Below are positions 1 to 11,861 of a stretch of DNA of 64,000 nt, in pieces. The DNA comes from Paracyclopina nana (lineage: Eukaryota; Arthropoda; Copepoda; Cyclopoida; Cyclopettidae), in NCBI GenBank assembly GCA_019096065.1, contig JAGUCH010000005.1:5084001-5148000 (forward strand). Reading direction: 5' to 3'. The position numbers and the translations under genes are program-made. Position 1 is the stretch's first letter; each line of letters begins with the position of its first letter. Below the pieces are notes generated by a model that did no database searches, was not told where the DNA came from, and was given only the letters and a program-made list of their open reading frames with translations.

Positions 1-262
1 TCCATGATGGAGAGGATGGGAATCTCAGCATCTGCTTCACACCTTACAGAGTACAGTGAGCACGGAACCTTTTTTTATAAGCGGTGAAAGCAAGTTTGGC
101 AACTGCGCTGTAGAAGTAAACCGCAGTAAAAATAACGACGCACGCCGTACACAATTGGAGATGATTCTCAAAAAGGGTACAGTAAACTATAAACGAAATT
201 GGTTTTTGCTTTCCATAGGCACGAAAGAGCTGCACACCGCTCGCTGCTTTATTTTGACCTTC
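1..262. other. Left-edge sequence, mostly dymeclin 3' UTR
   Basis: No coding region is recognisable here. The right-hand part is the 3' untranslated region of the minus-strand dymeclin gene, whose poly(A) signal lies at 248-253. Short open frames on both strands have no family resemblance. Confidence 0.5.
248..253 (-). promoter_or_regulatory. Poly(A) signal of dymeclin
   Basis: AATAAA on the minus strand, about 10 bases past the dymeclin stop codon, which implies a very short 3' UTR. Confidence 0.6.
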
Positions 263-2545
263 TCATTGCTCCAAAAAGGCGGCTTTCAAGCTTATTAAGT
301 CGGGATTCCAGTAGATCTTGGTTCGCACCAAAGACCAGGCATAGGGCACAAAAAAGTCCTCAGGCTGCTCCTCTTCAACATACTTGAATCTCAAATCCGG
401 AAATTTCTACGGAGAAAAAATATTAGTAAGGTAATTCAATGGCAACGACTCAAATGTTGAATACCTTGAGTTTGTCTGTTGGGAATTGAATGGCAGTTTG
501 CCGTATAAACTCTTGCATTTCATGCACACTGAGGGAGCCTTCTTTCATGGGCTCAAGCTTTCTGTTGTAAAATTCGATGACTACTGAAATGTTCTGCAAA
601 AGATCTTGGAAATTGGGGTGGGACTGAAACGGCTCAAAAATTTGCTGCTGATACAGTAGGGTATAAATAAAGTTGGAATTTGCTTTGTTCTGTGATATCA
701 GTGTCGAGTTGATAATCTCAAGCACCATCCTCAAAACCTCTTCGAGGGCGGCAACGTCAGAGGCAACATCACAATTGCGTTCCTTGTCTTCTTCTGAAAA
801 CAGAACGTGACATCTAAGACGAATAACACTATTATTTCAGAAGTACCAGTAAAATTGTCCATGTTTTGCAAGGCGGAAACCACCCGATAATACCGCTTTG
901 ACAAGGCTTCGAACAGGGCCAGAATTCGTTGGCACACATAGGGATGGAGGTTTTTGAATTGACTTGACATATTGGCCAAAGCCGCCAGACAATTGGTGTG
1001 CAGGTACTTGTCCCTCATCTTGAGCATATTGTGCTGAATTGTACGGATAACAACTAGAATGATGAGTCCACCGAGGCTTATTTCCCCCAGCACTCGCTCG
1101 CCGTACCATTCCAGATCCTTGACAAAGTTGTCGTGCACATACCCATTGAATAACTCATCCTCACTCAGAATTAGAAGGATAATCAATGACATGTACGTGT
1201 GGTTGTTGTTTCGCTCGTTTGCTGAATACAGCGTTTTTAGCAGTGGCACCACCAGCAAGTCAATGTCCGAGGAGGCCAATACAAAGGTCTTGAACGCATC
1301 ATTTCGATGCAGCAAGGTGTAAAGCAATAAGGTGCCCTCTTCGGTGTTAGTGGATCCATTCAAGGCATGGAACAGTTTTGTAAAATCCACTACGAATGTG
1401 GTTTTCGACGAGGGCTCGCTAGTTCTCTCTTCACTCTCTGAAATGGTGGAATATCAAATAAAGTTTCCTTCTTTGGATCTTTTCAATTACCTTTATGTGA
1501 ATAGCAACGGTATAAAGCCAGGCGAAAGCAATGGTCGTCTGGTATTGACTCGGTGGTAGTAGCTTGTGATGAATGGTTTATTAGCAGGAGCACAAGAAGC
1601 ACTGCAAAGTCAGCGAGCGGTTTTTTGCCCCACATTTCTTCGTCAATGTCAAGATCTGGAATCCCGTGTGATGGAGGTGGTGGCACGACGTTGCTGTAGC
1701 CGAAGGTCAAAATGTTCCAAAGTCCAGATGCCAAACTCAGAACCAAGCTGCCGTTGCCAACTTTGTCATTGCCAGGCTCGTAGATATCAGGAGGAGCAGG
1801 AGTGGCGTTGATGAACTTTTCCGTCAACTTTTGGACAAACGATGGAGCCATGTCAGCCATGCCAGTCAGCATCTTGTCAAAAATCTTTGAATGCCTTCCG
1901 TGCAACGGAGAGGACAGCACCACGATGATCAACTGGGCGGACTCGACTTGCAAATGGTACGAAATTCCTCTGCAATAAAAAAGCCATTAAAATGGGAATT
2001 TCTCTCGAGTGGAAAAGGAGATTTGACTAACTTTTCTTCCAACGATATGACATTCTGTGAGACAGCCCTTATCAGGCTTTCAAATCTTTTTGTTCCCTCG
2101 AGGCCAGCCACAAACTGTTCCTCATCCTCGCAGAGGCTGTGCAGACCTTTCAGAGCGACCCGAAGGACAAAGAGGCCATTGAGAAGCTGCCAGCAGAACA
2201 AAGAGCTGAAAAATCACATAAATTAGCATGAAGAAACGACCTCGGATTGCATTACTACTTCTCCGATTCGATAGCTTGGGCCAACTCATTTTGCCTGGCG
2301 AGCAGCACATCCACCAATGAGCTTAGGTTCCTTGATTTCGTCAAATTTTTGGCCAAATTCACGGTCAGAGGATGAATTGCAGCCTCGAACTGGCTCCATT
2401 CTCCTTTGGTCGACGGTCTCCTCACGGACACGGAGAAGAGGCCATTCCAATAGGGATCGTCGGGGCCGATCTCAGTTTCGCCCACAAACCTTACCAGGGC
2501 TTCACTTTCCAATATGTCCGACCATTTGCTCACAGTTGCTCCCAT
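263..2545 (-). CDS. DYM: Dymeclin
   Basis: Six exons (2259-2545, 2032-2205, 1491-1969, 847-1437, 465-793, 263-406) encode 667 residues, about the length of human dymeclin. The five introns are only 53-62 bp. The family is a peripheral Golgi protein needed for Golgi organisation and ER-Golgi traffic; human loss causes Dyggve-Melchior-Clausen dysplasia. Recognisable blocks run along the whole protein: an N-terminal MGATVSK with Gly2 and Ser6 fitting the N-myristoylation rule, a central [13 protein letters not shown] block, the very conserved [17 protein letters not shown] stretch, and the C-terminal [13 protein letters not shown] followed by YWNP. The start is the only ATG giving the myristoylation signal. 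No residue is obviously missing. The gene diverges from nothing nearby: 1.3 kb of upstream DNA separates it from the 3' end of the receptor gene. Confidence 0.96.
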
Positions 2546-3816
2546 ATCATCAGTATTTACGTTGATTCATCACTGACCACTTCGATTTCGCGATTTTCTA
2601 AAGATTTTCCAAGACTTCTAAAACCTAAGGTAGCTCTATTTACACGCATGTCGGTGACGAATGATGCTTTGGCGAGAAAACAAATGCGCTACCTTACAAA
2701 ACAGAAATCCTGCAACAGCTGTTTTATTGATGACGTTTTCACTGCTGCATTCACTTGTCATGCCCTTATGACAGTCGACTTCGAGTGGAATTGTAAACCG
2801 GAGCTCAACTGGTATTTGTTAATTTGTACGAGGAAAAAAGTTCGAATTCAGAGTACTTCGGCTTTTTTGATTTTTTGTTCCCATTTATGACAGCTGTTAC
2901 TATTGCTTCCTCTTTGCTTTAATTATTAACTGTTCAATTTTCAAGTTGGTGACCTAATTAAAACTGTGCCGCAATTAACAATGCTTTATGTCACGCTGTT
3001 TCTAATTAAGCTTTAATTAATCTACACATGTTGTCATATTGGACTTTTTTGAGACACTCATAAACGATGCTAGATATGAAGATGTGAGTGAAGAAGTTTC
3101 CAATATTCTCAATTAATTTTGATGTATGATACCAACTTCTCTACGTTTGTCTATAAAGTCTTGTATAGAGTATATTTCTGCTTCATGGTTATCCTTAGTG
3201 AATTGTGGTTATGCACCTCATACCAAATATAGGAATAAATCTAGCTAGGGTAGGCAAATAAATGATGCAAAAGTTGCTGAGGAAGGGGTGCAAGGTGATA
3301 AAAACTGAGCCAGCATTGCAAACTCGATCGAGCTAGTGAAATCGAAAGTAATTTTTCATGTAAATTCTCCCCACATCCTTATTCAGTATCCATTTTTTCA
3401 AAATTAGTGTCCCCTTTTTTGTCGCTATTCACGCTCATTTATGGAGAAAATTAGCAGCATTCAAGATGCGTGTTTTTGAAATGCTCAAAGTTGCACAAAA
3501 TGATGAAACGAAAGTTTCACAAATTACGTTTGCTTCTGACAAAAATCCTTAATTAGGCAAACATGGCATATAAGCTCAGAGATGCAACTGAAACTACCAA
3601 CGGAAACTAGTTGCATCTTTTCGGAAATATGACACATCAATGGCTGTATGGCTTGTTTGTACTGCGGCACGTTTTTGCTAGAGTAGGCATTCTTTTGAGG
3701 AATAGTTTATTGGATTAACAGTGTCACTCATAAAACTCGATACACAATGCATATTGCACGCATCATCATAGTATCATATCTTGGGTCTCGTTTGGTCCCT
3801 CTAAAAATAATGGCAG
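2546..3816. other. Intergenic: dymeclin upstream region and receptor 3' UTR
   Basis: About 1.27 kb without a recognisable gene. The left part should hold the dymeclin promoter. The right part is the 3' UTR of the nicotinic receptor, with a poly(A) signal at 3706-3711. The rest is AT-rich unique sequence in which I see no repeat or conserved frame. Confidence 0.6.
3706..3711 (-). promoter_or_regulatory. Poly(A) signal of the nicotinic receptor gene
   Basis: AATAAA on the minus strand about 105 bases past the receptor stop codon. Confidence 0.55.
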
Positions 3817-6800
3817 CTACTCGGCCCTGTTATTCACCTGCCCAGCCATGGGCCTCGCGAGGCCGATTTCCGAGAGACGGGTGTCCAGAGGCTGTCGGTC
3901 GTCATAGAGGGTTGGGGCCTGTAGGATGATTCCTGCCGTGCCCACGAGCACTGCCACGGTGAAGATCCAGAGGAAAAGCCTGTCGAGCACCATCGCCACA
4001 TACTTCCAGTCCTCGATGACCTGCGCGGGTAATTAATGCATATGGTCAAGAGAGTAGCGCGCTTATTGCAATAATGGCGGTAATGTTACTTTGGTGCTCT
4101 CCTCGATCCTCTTTTTCTGCTCGGCAATGAGGAACACTCCCTGGAGAGCCTTCTTCATTTCTGGACATATGTGATGGCCGTTTCCATTGGAGAACAAGAG
4201 GGCAGCTTCGTCCTCGAAGGGATCGTAGAGGAGATGACCATGCTGACCTCCAGACCAATCCACATAATGCATTTTGCAATTACTGCTGCTGCTGCCATCA
4301 TGTCTGCGTGGCCAAGAAGGAAAACGACGTCATATAAGTGCTTGTCAACGCATAACTAGCTTACCTGTGCTGGTCAAGCTCGAAGATGGGCCTTTTCATC
4401 ACTAACAGCCTCGGCAGAATGTGAATGAACACTCGACGCACCCAAGGGGCCATTGTGTGCGTTTGAGGGGTACGAAAGTGCACATTCAGGACGACCACGG
4501 TGACGCAAATGCTGCAATATGGAATCGTGCAAATTTGGACCGCATTGAATGGACTCCTGATTGCCTATTATGTCGACATATTTCCCCAAAGGCTGCTCGC
4601 TTGAAGCGCAAATGATATGCATACCATATCATGGGTGGCGATGACGCATGATTGACACTCGCCAGTGGAAAAAGGTGAAAAATACTGCACTCTCGTATTT
4701 TCGTGGAATGATTCACGAGCTAGATAATTGTGTAATCTATGCAATATCTCGACGCATCGTATAAAAGTAGAGATGAGAGTATATATAGGCATCTCATCAA
4801 AAAAGAGGAGTTCTCTCGAGCCTCTCTGCCTGCATTCTTACGCTTCATTGCACAAATACATTCCCCTTACACACGAAACTTTTGTAGGCACTCTACTCCT
4901 AATACTACATATCCTTTCGTGGGGTGATGCACCATACAAGTCAATACCAGCATTCCCTTTGCAGGAGCTTCACAATTCACTACACGCATATATCACATAT
5001 CTATATGCTACAAAAGTAGAGTATTATAATTATGTTAGCCTGAGAGTTGCTAGGGTTTTATGCCATCATATAAGTCCATATACAACATATGCGTTTACAG
5101 ATTGTCCAACCTTTTCTGGAAAAATAAGCGTTTAAATGAATCGAGCCTATGTTTCTAAGGCCAATAATCAGGCAATGCACTTAGTTCGAATTGGTGCCCG
5201 ATCTATAATATTTCATATTTTGCGAGCTCCGAAAGTTGTGGGACAATCTGCATAGTATACAGTGCGTATTTGCAAATTCAGCAATGAATGGAGTCATCAA
5301 TTATGCCGTTGCAGCTCATATGAACGTAATCATCATAAGGCTCGCTAAAATTGCAGGTATGCCTCGAGTGCGCCATTAATAGCAGCAATCAGCAATCGAT
5401 TCTCACTCGCGCAAAACTTTCCTCTAAACGGATATTGCTTTCTAACATCTCTCAGCCAAGAGTGTTTTTTTTGCTCTAATCTGCTCAGGGCTGATTTTAT
5501 AATCGACATCAAAGGCTGCTTCTCCAAATTGATTATTTTATCAAAACCTGACATCATCACAGGCCTTTGAGGCTGGGAAAAAGTAATTAGAGAGTTAGAA
5601 AGAAAAAGGTTACCTGAATGTATCAAGAATCATGGTGAAGAGTACAAATTTTCCAAGAAGCGGCACCACCAGAGATGTGGGAGGAATAATCTCGGCCAGC
5701 AAGAGGAAGAACACGGTAAGTGACAGCAGGATGGAGATTGAGAGGCTGACCTATGTGAAGAGGCATTCAGACAACATAAGATTGAGCTTCATATACGTCA
5801 AAATGCGTTGATTGCAGAAATGGCAGAAGAAGACCCCTTCCAATATACTGTATCGAGTTTTTCCCCTCTCAGCCAGAATTCCATCTTTTTTTAGTGTGTG
5901 TGTGAGAATTGTCACTGTATGGCATTCCACAATTCGCAGACACAACTCTGATAAAGGAAACTTGTGTCAACGGAAGTTGGCTCTCTTTTCAACAGATTTC
6001 TCGCCATATCCACAAAGGCACTAGCTTGCACCTTTCAAATTGCATACATTTCCACCCCGGCTGCCTTATAGCTCAGCATGTATAGCATTAGGCGCCAGGC
6101 AACTGAAGACGCAGCTTTATCGAGTTATACTCCACTACTCCACACGGTTGCTCTCAAAGATCTTGTGCCAGCTGGTTCTCCAGCCATTTTTGCATCATCA
6201 TGCAAATTAGGTCTTACCTTCTCTCCACTGTCTGAGGGAAGGTAGAAGACGAGAATGGTGAGGAAGGAGATGCCCATGCAGGGTATGATGAGGTTGACTG
6301 TGTAAAACAGCGTTTTCCTCCTCATGGTCACGTTGAAAGTGATGTCAAGGTAGGGCTCATCACAGCAAGTGTAGTATTTCACGTTGCGCACCGCGGGCAC
6401 CTCGAGGATGTCCCACTCGACAGACAAGTAGAATTCCGTGAGGTCCACCCCGATCTCCACCTCGGGCCGCCCGTTCTCCTCGTCAATGTGGCGTAGGTCC
6501 ACTTGGTAGCCGTCGTAGGTCCAACTGCCGAACTTCATCACGCAGGTCTGCTCGTCGAAGGGGAAGTATTCCACGTCCATTTCGCAGGAGGAGTGATAAA
6601 TGGCCGGGGGCTTCCACTCCACCTTCCCAGTGGCCATCAGGGTGGCCTTGGTCGCGAGAGTCACTTCAAAGTTGCCGTCCGCGCTGTAAAGGTGTCAAAA
6701 GGTTATTGATTGAGGTTATATCCCACAGCATTCCACACCATATAGGCTACACCAAAATATGTGCGGTTCTAGTCCGCTAGAGTGGGCTGCGATTTGTTTT

Positions 6801-8387
6801 TCATGCTAGAAATTGCGAACGAGACAGTTTATTTTGCCCATATGACAGCCAAAAATGCCAAAACCGCAAACAGCCAAAAAGTCCACTTCTGGTATATTTA
6901 CATAAAATCACAGTGGCGCCATCACGCGTGGTTATGCGTGGTATCTTGGCAACTGCAGTAGAAATCTATCGCATCGCATAAAATATGCATGCCTGTAAGT
7001 TAAGTGAGGACGCTTTTGAAAAATTCATCATTTTTCTTCCATCTTACGTTGGATAGTGGCATGGAGCTTTGTAGTCGTCACGGACGACAAATCATAGCAG
7101 CAGATTGTACTACAGTTGCTTTTTCCGCCGCCGCGCGCCTATATGCGCGCATACATATTACATGCCACCTAATCTCGCAAAAGTGTATTTGCTCAGCTAG
7201 CCCTACACTACGTTCAACTAGACATACAGAGCTAGAGGCTGGCAGAAAGGTACATAAATTCTTGTTAGAAGCAGGCATTAAAAGCCTGAAGCCAAGTGAA
7301 GTAAAAAAGACGACTGCCAACGAAATCTCCAATATGGTAGCCATGTCTCGCGCGCGTTGGATCAGTCCAATTTGGCGTGAAGGCTGCAACATATGTCGTC
7401 AGCAGCCGAGAAGTTAGAAATGTGAGCCTTTCTCGTCGATGTTGACTTACTTGTTGTAGAGGACAATGTCTGGCCTCCATATATGGTCACTGGGAACGTG
7501 AAGCATGTCGACTCCGCCATATTCGCTCGGGTCCCATTGCAATTTATAGTCGTACCAATACTAGGCATAAGCAATAAAACGATGAAGTGTTTCCTCTCTC
7601 ACAATACATATGCGAATACTGGCAGTGCAAGCATATAATACAATTACCTGTTCCACCCAGAGGTTGGTAGTCATAATTTGGTTTTTGAGGTTCTGCAAAA
7701 AAAAAAAGGAGGATGTAAAGAAAGGAGGCATACTAGTATTACCGCAAGAAAAACACACACAATTTGTCGGCCCCTAGAGGGAACTGAAATTAAAAACCCC
7801 TGCTTTTTTTTGCAATGGCTACGACGAGGTAGGCATTTTAAAAGAGATGATTATATCGCCTTGAAGAAGCCCCACAAGGTTTATTTCAGGGGGCAATTTC
7901 GGCAAAACGAGAGAAATAAGCTTACCTTGTATATCCTATCTAAACGAAAAACAATTCTCAGAGGACATATTTAAGGCTCTCTGATACTATGGTAGTACGT
8001 TGTGTGCATGCCCCTTAGTTTATTTTATCTGAGGCTGGCAACAAATTGCATTTTCGTTAATGGCTTCATTAAAAAAATGTGCTCAGCAAATCCCAGAAAA
8101 TCCTTGGCGACTACTTGCTGCGCACGCAACTACTAAATTAAGTTATTCACTCGGGCAAGCCTTACTATATGGCTACAACAGCAGTATTTATGTGTATTTA
8201 CCACATCGATGAGCTGCGAGAGCTTTAACTTGAGCCGCACCGTCACTGCTTCAGATACATTGACCACAGGCCTCACCAGCTTGTTGTAATTAGAGAGGAG
8301 ATCATCGTAGAGCCTCTTGGCGTCAGGATTGCCTCCAATCGCAAGGCTGGGCAGGAAGACGAGGAGGGTCCAACCCCAGGGCAACAT
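3817..8387 (-). CDS. Nicotinic acetylcholine receptor alpha subunit
   Basis: Eight coding exons (8202-8387, 7648-7692, 7451-7560, 6218-6683, 5614-5750, 4365-4511, 4090-4303, 3817-4020) give 502 residues. It is a Cys-loop, acetylcholine-gated cation channel subunit of synaptic membranes. Visible features in order: signal peptide ([19 protein letters not shown]), the [12 protein letters not shown] block, the WYDYKLQW and [17 protein letters not shown] loops, the Cys-loop ([15 protein letters not shown]), the adjacent cysteines of YYTCCDEPY that define alpha subunits, TM1-TM3 including [20 protein letters not shown] for TM2, a cytoplasmic loop and TM4. The 45- and 110-bp second and third exons match the usual arthropod gene structure. 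The sequence resembles insect alpha1-alpha4 rather than alpha7. A donor at 8535 and acceptor at 8403 suggest an intron in the 5' UTR, so I take the ATG at 8387, which gives the signal peptide; an in-frame ATG at 8426 lies inside that putative intron. Confidence 0.95.
4512..5613 (-). other. Large intron of the nicotinic receptor gene
   Basis: 1.1-kb intron between the TM1-TM3 region and the cytoplasmic-loop exons. It is AT-rich, with many short TATA/ATAT runs. An open frame on the plus strand at 4728-5135 has no resemblance to any family I know. Nothing else is recognisable. Confidence 0.6.
6684..7450 (-). other. Intron of the nicotinic receptor gene
   Basis: 767-bp intron between the YNN exon and the Cys-loop exon. 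It holds a plus-strand frame at 7004-7417 with no recognisable protein. No repeats were seen. A similar empty intron of 509 bp lies at 7693-8201 and one of 467 bp at 5751-6217. Confidence 0.55.
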
Positions 8388-9211
8388 TGCGGAAGTGGTC
8401 AACCTTCGAAGAAAAAAACACCCCAATTATAGGCACTACGTGTTGCTCCTCGCCCAAGGATTGCACCTAGCCCAGCTCCCGCCTATTAAGGCCTCGGAGA
8501 AAGCAAATTGATTGCGATAAATAATTGTGCTTACCAGAAGATGAGCAGAGGAAGTCCATTTTCTGCAGCAGGTACCTCTGTTCTTCAAAGGTTTTAAGCG
8601 ATGTGCACGCTATTTGGCCCAATACGATGTTATCCTGCACCGTAGCTTTCATGTGTTCTGCGCGCGCACTTTGTTGCTGCTGCCGTCGAAGTCGGAGTCC
8701 TCGTTGGCACAGCGACCTACTACTAATGGTGGAGAAAACCACGGTTGAGCGAAAGAGAGAGTGAGAGTGCTCGAGAAGAGCCGCTTTGCCTCTACCTTGG
8801 AGGACTTGGCGTTTCAATTGCAGCCAAAGCTACTATGTCCAGCAATCATTTTCAAAAAACACTCCCTAATAGCTACATAATTTTGTGAAGTACTTTTTTA
8901 GGCAGGCAAGTGCCTAGATTAATTATTGATTATGCGGTGTGAAGACTCACAAGTGTTAGACCGAGAACTACTGCTAAAAAGGGGGAAAGTTTGATGCTTA
9001 CATAGCAGCTAGGTAATAAAGTAATGTAATATTCAATTAAGCCTCGGGAAAAATGAATGGACATGTGTTGAATGCTTTGGCTTCCAATGATCCCAACAGT
9101 GGTAGAAAGGAGCAGAATGAAGAGCAGCAACACGCCGCCAAGAAGAGAGCTGAAGTACGAAAGGTATAAATGGTGTCCCCTACTTTTATTTGTGGAGCTC
9201 TAGCACATGAA
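8388..9211. other. Receptor 5' region and SLU7 3' flank
   Basis: Contains the probable 5' UTR of the nicotinic receptor gene (an upstream exon ending at 8535 and an intron 8404-8534), its promoter, and the short 3' UTR of SLU7 with AATAAA on the minus strand at 9185-9190. No coding region is supported. Confidence 0.5.
9185..9190 (-). promoter_or_regulatory. Poly(A) signal of SLU7
   Basis: AATAAA on the minus strand about 22 bases past the SLU7 stop codon. No comparable signal is visible between CRIPT and SLU7, so this may end both reading frames. Confidence 0.55.
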
Positions 9212-10921
9212 TTAAAAATGCTGCATGGGGTCCTCCTCTCGAGGACGTTTACGGTAGTAGGCCTCAATTTCGGCCTCAGTGGGAGCCGCGTCATCATAGT
9301 TTGTGTTATATCCTCGTTTCCTTTCATCGGGGGTGAAAGACTTCTCTCCCGAATCGAGCTTTCGCATCGCATTTTGCACCTCTTCCTCGAAATCCTGCTC
9401 CTTTTTCTTCTTCTTCTTCTTACTCTTCTTGCTCTTTTTAACGCTCATCGAAAGAGTGTCACAATTTCCAAGGCTTTCTTCCTCCTCCGCCGCCGCCTCC
9501 ACCTCCTCCTCGATGCCACCAACAGCTCTCTGATTGGCAGCAGCAGCAGCAGCCGTCGCCTCTCCAACTTCAGTCGTGGAGATGGCCTTGGCAGCCTTTC
9601 CAGCGTCACCTGTGCAATATGAGTTTTTGATGAAGGAATGGCAGCATTTGTAGCCCCATTTGCCCTCCGACCAAAACGAGCCCCACACAGACTTGTGGTT
9701 GTTGGGAAAGATATCCTCCTCATAACGAGATTTTGTGGCTGAACTCTCCTGCCCCTTGATAACTTTGCCAGTGCGAGAGTACTCCACATAGTCTTCGGTT
9801 TGCGAGAAAATCAGCTCGCGTGGAGGAGCCTGCAAATGCTCCTCGCCTCCGTACTTGTCAAAAATCATGCCCTTCGCGTCCTTCTTCAAATCGGTCTTTT
9901 TTGTCACGTATTCACGCTTGAGAGCCTCCAATTTGGTGGGCTCCGCCAGAGCATGCACATCGAGTCCTTTGGAAGCAGCCTCCCAAGCGAACAACTGGGA
10001 CTTGGCATGGTCGACGGTGTCACCAGAGATGCGCACGAAATTATCTCCTGCATAATCGACCTCCTCTTCATTGCGCCCAGTGCCCTCGTAGGGATTCTTA
10101 CGCATGGCTCGAGTCTTGGGATCGTAGTAGGCCGAATTGGGATCCAAGTTGCGCAAGTACTTCGCGGTGTCCTCGCGAATACGCAGATTTCGCACGGTGT
10201 AGCGCTCAGCAGCGTCCACTTTGGTGCCAGGCATGTCCATCTTGTCCACGTACTTGTCCTCGTCCTCGTCACTGCTCTGGGCGCCATCGTCTTCCTCGGG
10301 ATTGCCGAGGCCAGCTTTGAGCCGCTCCTTCTTCACCTCTTTCTTGACCTCCTCCAACTTCTTGTACTCCTCCACAACCTCGTGGTGGGCGAAGCTGTCA
10401 TAGCCGTTCCAACGATCACGTTTCCCATCGAAACCAAGGGCTAATTTCGGAAGGGCTCGTTCATCGGGTGCGATGTTGTAGCCGCTATATTTGGCACCGA
10501 TTTTGCGAGGTCGTTCCAGGCAGTCTTTCTTTTTATGAGTCATTGCTCCGCAGTTCTCACATGCACCTTTACGATATTTGGTAGCAATTCTCTCGGCTTG
10601 AACAGCAGGTCCCTTGGGATACCATTCGTCGATGGAAACCGAGGGCTTCTCGATTTCTTTCTGCGGACGCTGATGAGACAGGGTCGGCCCTTTGGGATCC
10701 AAGTACCAGGGGGCTTCACTGATATACTGGGGAATATGGGGGTTAATGTCTTTGCCGGTCTCGTCCACAGCCGCGGGGGCTGTTCCGGCTTTGCGCATCT
10801 CCTCCAGTTCTCGCATTTTCTTGTAGTCCCCCCTGGACTTGGAGGACCCATCACTCGTGCCCGCCCCATCATTTTCTTCGGCTATCAGCCTGGACACGGC
10901 GATCTTAGAGACGTGAGCCAT
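9212..10921 (-). CDS. SLU7: Pre-mRNA splicing factor SLU7
   Basis: One uninterrupted exon encodes 569 residues, close to human SLU7. SLU7 acts at the second catalytic step of splicing, helping 3' splice-site choice in the nucleus. The sequence shows the family signature KDINPHIPQYIS, the CCHC zinc knuckle CENCGAMTHKKKDC near residue 120, the blocks GKRDRWNGYDSF and VRNLRIREDTAKYLRNLDP, the motif YAGDNFVRISGDT, then WGYKCCHSFIKNSYCTG. The C-terminus is Lys/Glu-rich, ending after a TPDERKRGYN block. The start ATG sits three bases after the CRIPT stop codon on the same strand, so its 5' UTR must overlap CRIPT or the two share a transcript. Absence of introns in a large splicing-factor gene is notable beside the multi-exon neighbours. 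Confidence 0.97.
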   Translation of the reverse strand: MAHVSKIAVSRLIAEENDGAGTSDGSSKSRGDYKKMRELEEMRKAGTAPAAVDETGKDINPHIPQYISEAPWYLDPKGPTLSHQRPQKEIEKPSVSIDEWYPKGPAVQAERIATKYRKGACENCGAMTHKKKDCLERPRKIGAKYSGYNIAPDERALPKLALGFDGKRDRWNGYDSFAHHEVVEEYKKLEEVKKEVKKERLKAGLGNPEEDDGAQSSDEDEDKYVDKMDMPGTKVDAAERYTVRNLRIREDTAKYLRNLDPNSAYYDPKTRAMRKNPYEGTGRNEEEVDYAGDNFVRISGDTVDHAKSQLFAWEAASKGLDVHALAEPTKLEALKREYVTKKTDLKKDAKGMIFDKYGGEEHLQAPPRELIFSQTEDYVEYSRTGKVIKGQESSATKSRYEEDIFPNNHKSVWGSFWSEGKWGYKCCHSFIKNSYCTGDAGKAAKAISTTEVGEATAAAAAANQRAVGGIEEEVEAAAEEEESLGNCDTLSMSVKKSKKSKKKKKKKEQDFEEEVQNAMRKLDSGEKSFTPDERKRGYNTNYDDAAPTEAEIEAYYRKRPREEDPMQHF

Positions 10922-10924
10922 TTT

Positions 10925-11296
10925 TTAGACGGAGCTTTGCTTGTAGTTTTTCGTCTTCAGAATCTTCACGCCACACATGGCACAAATGCCTTTTTTGTAA
11001 GCGCACTCTTGGCAATAGTGCGAGCCAACTTGATGCACTTTGGTGCGGCAAATGCGACACTTTTCGAACGTGTCGTTGTACGGGTTGAACCTGGCCTTTT
11101 TGGAGCTCAGGAGCTTGTTTTCGTTTACTTTGCGGCCGCAACTTGACGAGGCGGAGTCCTTGGCACTCGAGGCCTTCCAAGGATTCGGAGTTGCGATCTG
11201 AAATCAATCAACGAGAAGGTTGCTGCCACCGTCTCAATCAAAACCTGAATCTGTCAATACCTTTCCCAACTTCTTCTCGCACTTGTCACAGACCAT
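10925..11296 (-). CDS. CRIPT: CRIPT, cysteine-rich PDZ-binding protein
   Basis: Two exons (11261-11296 and 10925-11197) encode 102 residues; human CRIPT has 101. The protein is a small zinc-binding factor of paired CxxC motifs: CDKC near the N-terminus, CRIC, CQEC and CAMC further on, with GSHYCQECAYKKGICAMCG almost unchanged from vertebrates. The C-terminus NYKQSSV ends in the PDZ-binding motif (human QTSV). CRIPT was first described as a PSD-95 ligand and is also linked to the minor spliceosome. The stop codon TAA at 10925-10927 is followed after three bases by the SLU7 start on the same strand, suggesting a dicistronic or overlapping transcript for two splicing-related proteins. Confidence 0.97.
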
Positions 11297-11861
11297 TTCT
11301 CATTTGCGTTCCTTGTGTGCAAAATGTCCAACTAACTCTAGCAAACGTTAGTACTTTGGCAGTCGTTGTTGTTGTTGAAAACTCGCAACGGCTGTTTTTA
11401 AAACTCCATAGCTACAAAAGTGGCTGTTTGTGACATGTAATGGCCTTAAAATAATATTTGACAGATAACAACTAGCAATGCTTTCTCTGGAAGGGAAAGT
11501 TATTTTCGTGGACAAAGTTGAAAAGAATTTCATGCAACAATTTACATTGATCCAATTTAAAGGCGTGTAAAAATTCCGCGTAATCACAGGAGGTTTACGA
11601 GTAAATTTTTAGTTAGTGGAAAATTAGGAGTTTAATAATAAGTTATTTTGGTTCAGCAAAAAAGGTTGAGCTCGGGCTCGAATCGACGCTTCGTCCAGTA
11701 TTCCACCATGAGAAGCAGTCTTCGCTACAATCATTGACTTTTTTCAGCCTCTGACCTTCCTTTGCTGGTTTTGTGCGGCAAACTTTTTCCAAGACCATCT
11801 TCAGCGGGGGAAAACAACGTCAAACTTCCTTCAGCCTACCATAGTGGAGCAGTGAAATACG
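11297..11861. other. CRIPT/CUL1 shared upstream region
   Basis: The 565 bp between the divergent CRIPT and cullin-1 start codons must carry both promoters and 5' UTRs. I see no TATA box or repeat I could defend. Confidence 0.5.

Noticed and set aside
4728-5135. 135-codon open frame on the plus strand inside a receptor intron
   Set aside because: No recognisable motif, AT-rich composition like the surrounding intron, and antisense to a well-supported gene.
7004-7417. 137-codon open frame on the plus strand in another receptor intron
   Set aside because: No family resemblance and no splice or start context; probably chance.
9800-11146. Long plus-strand open frames opposite SLU7 and CRIPT
   Set aside because: Mirror frames created by the codon composition of SLU7 and CRIPT; no protein family fits.
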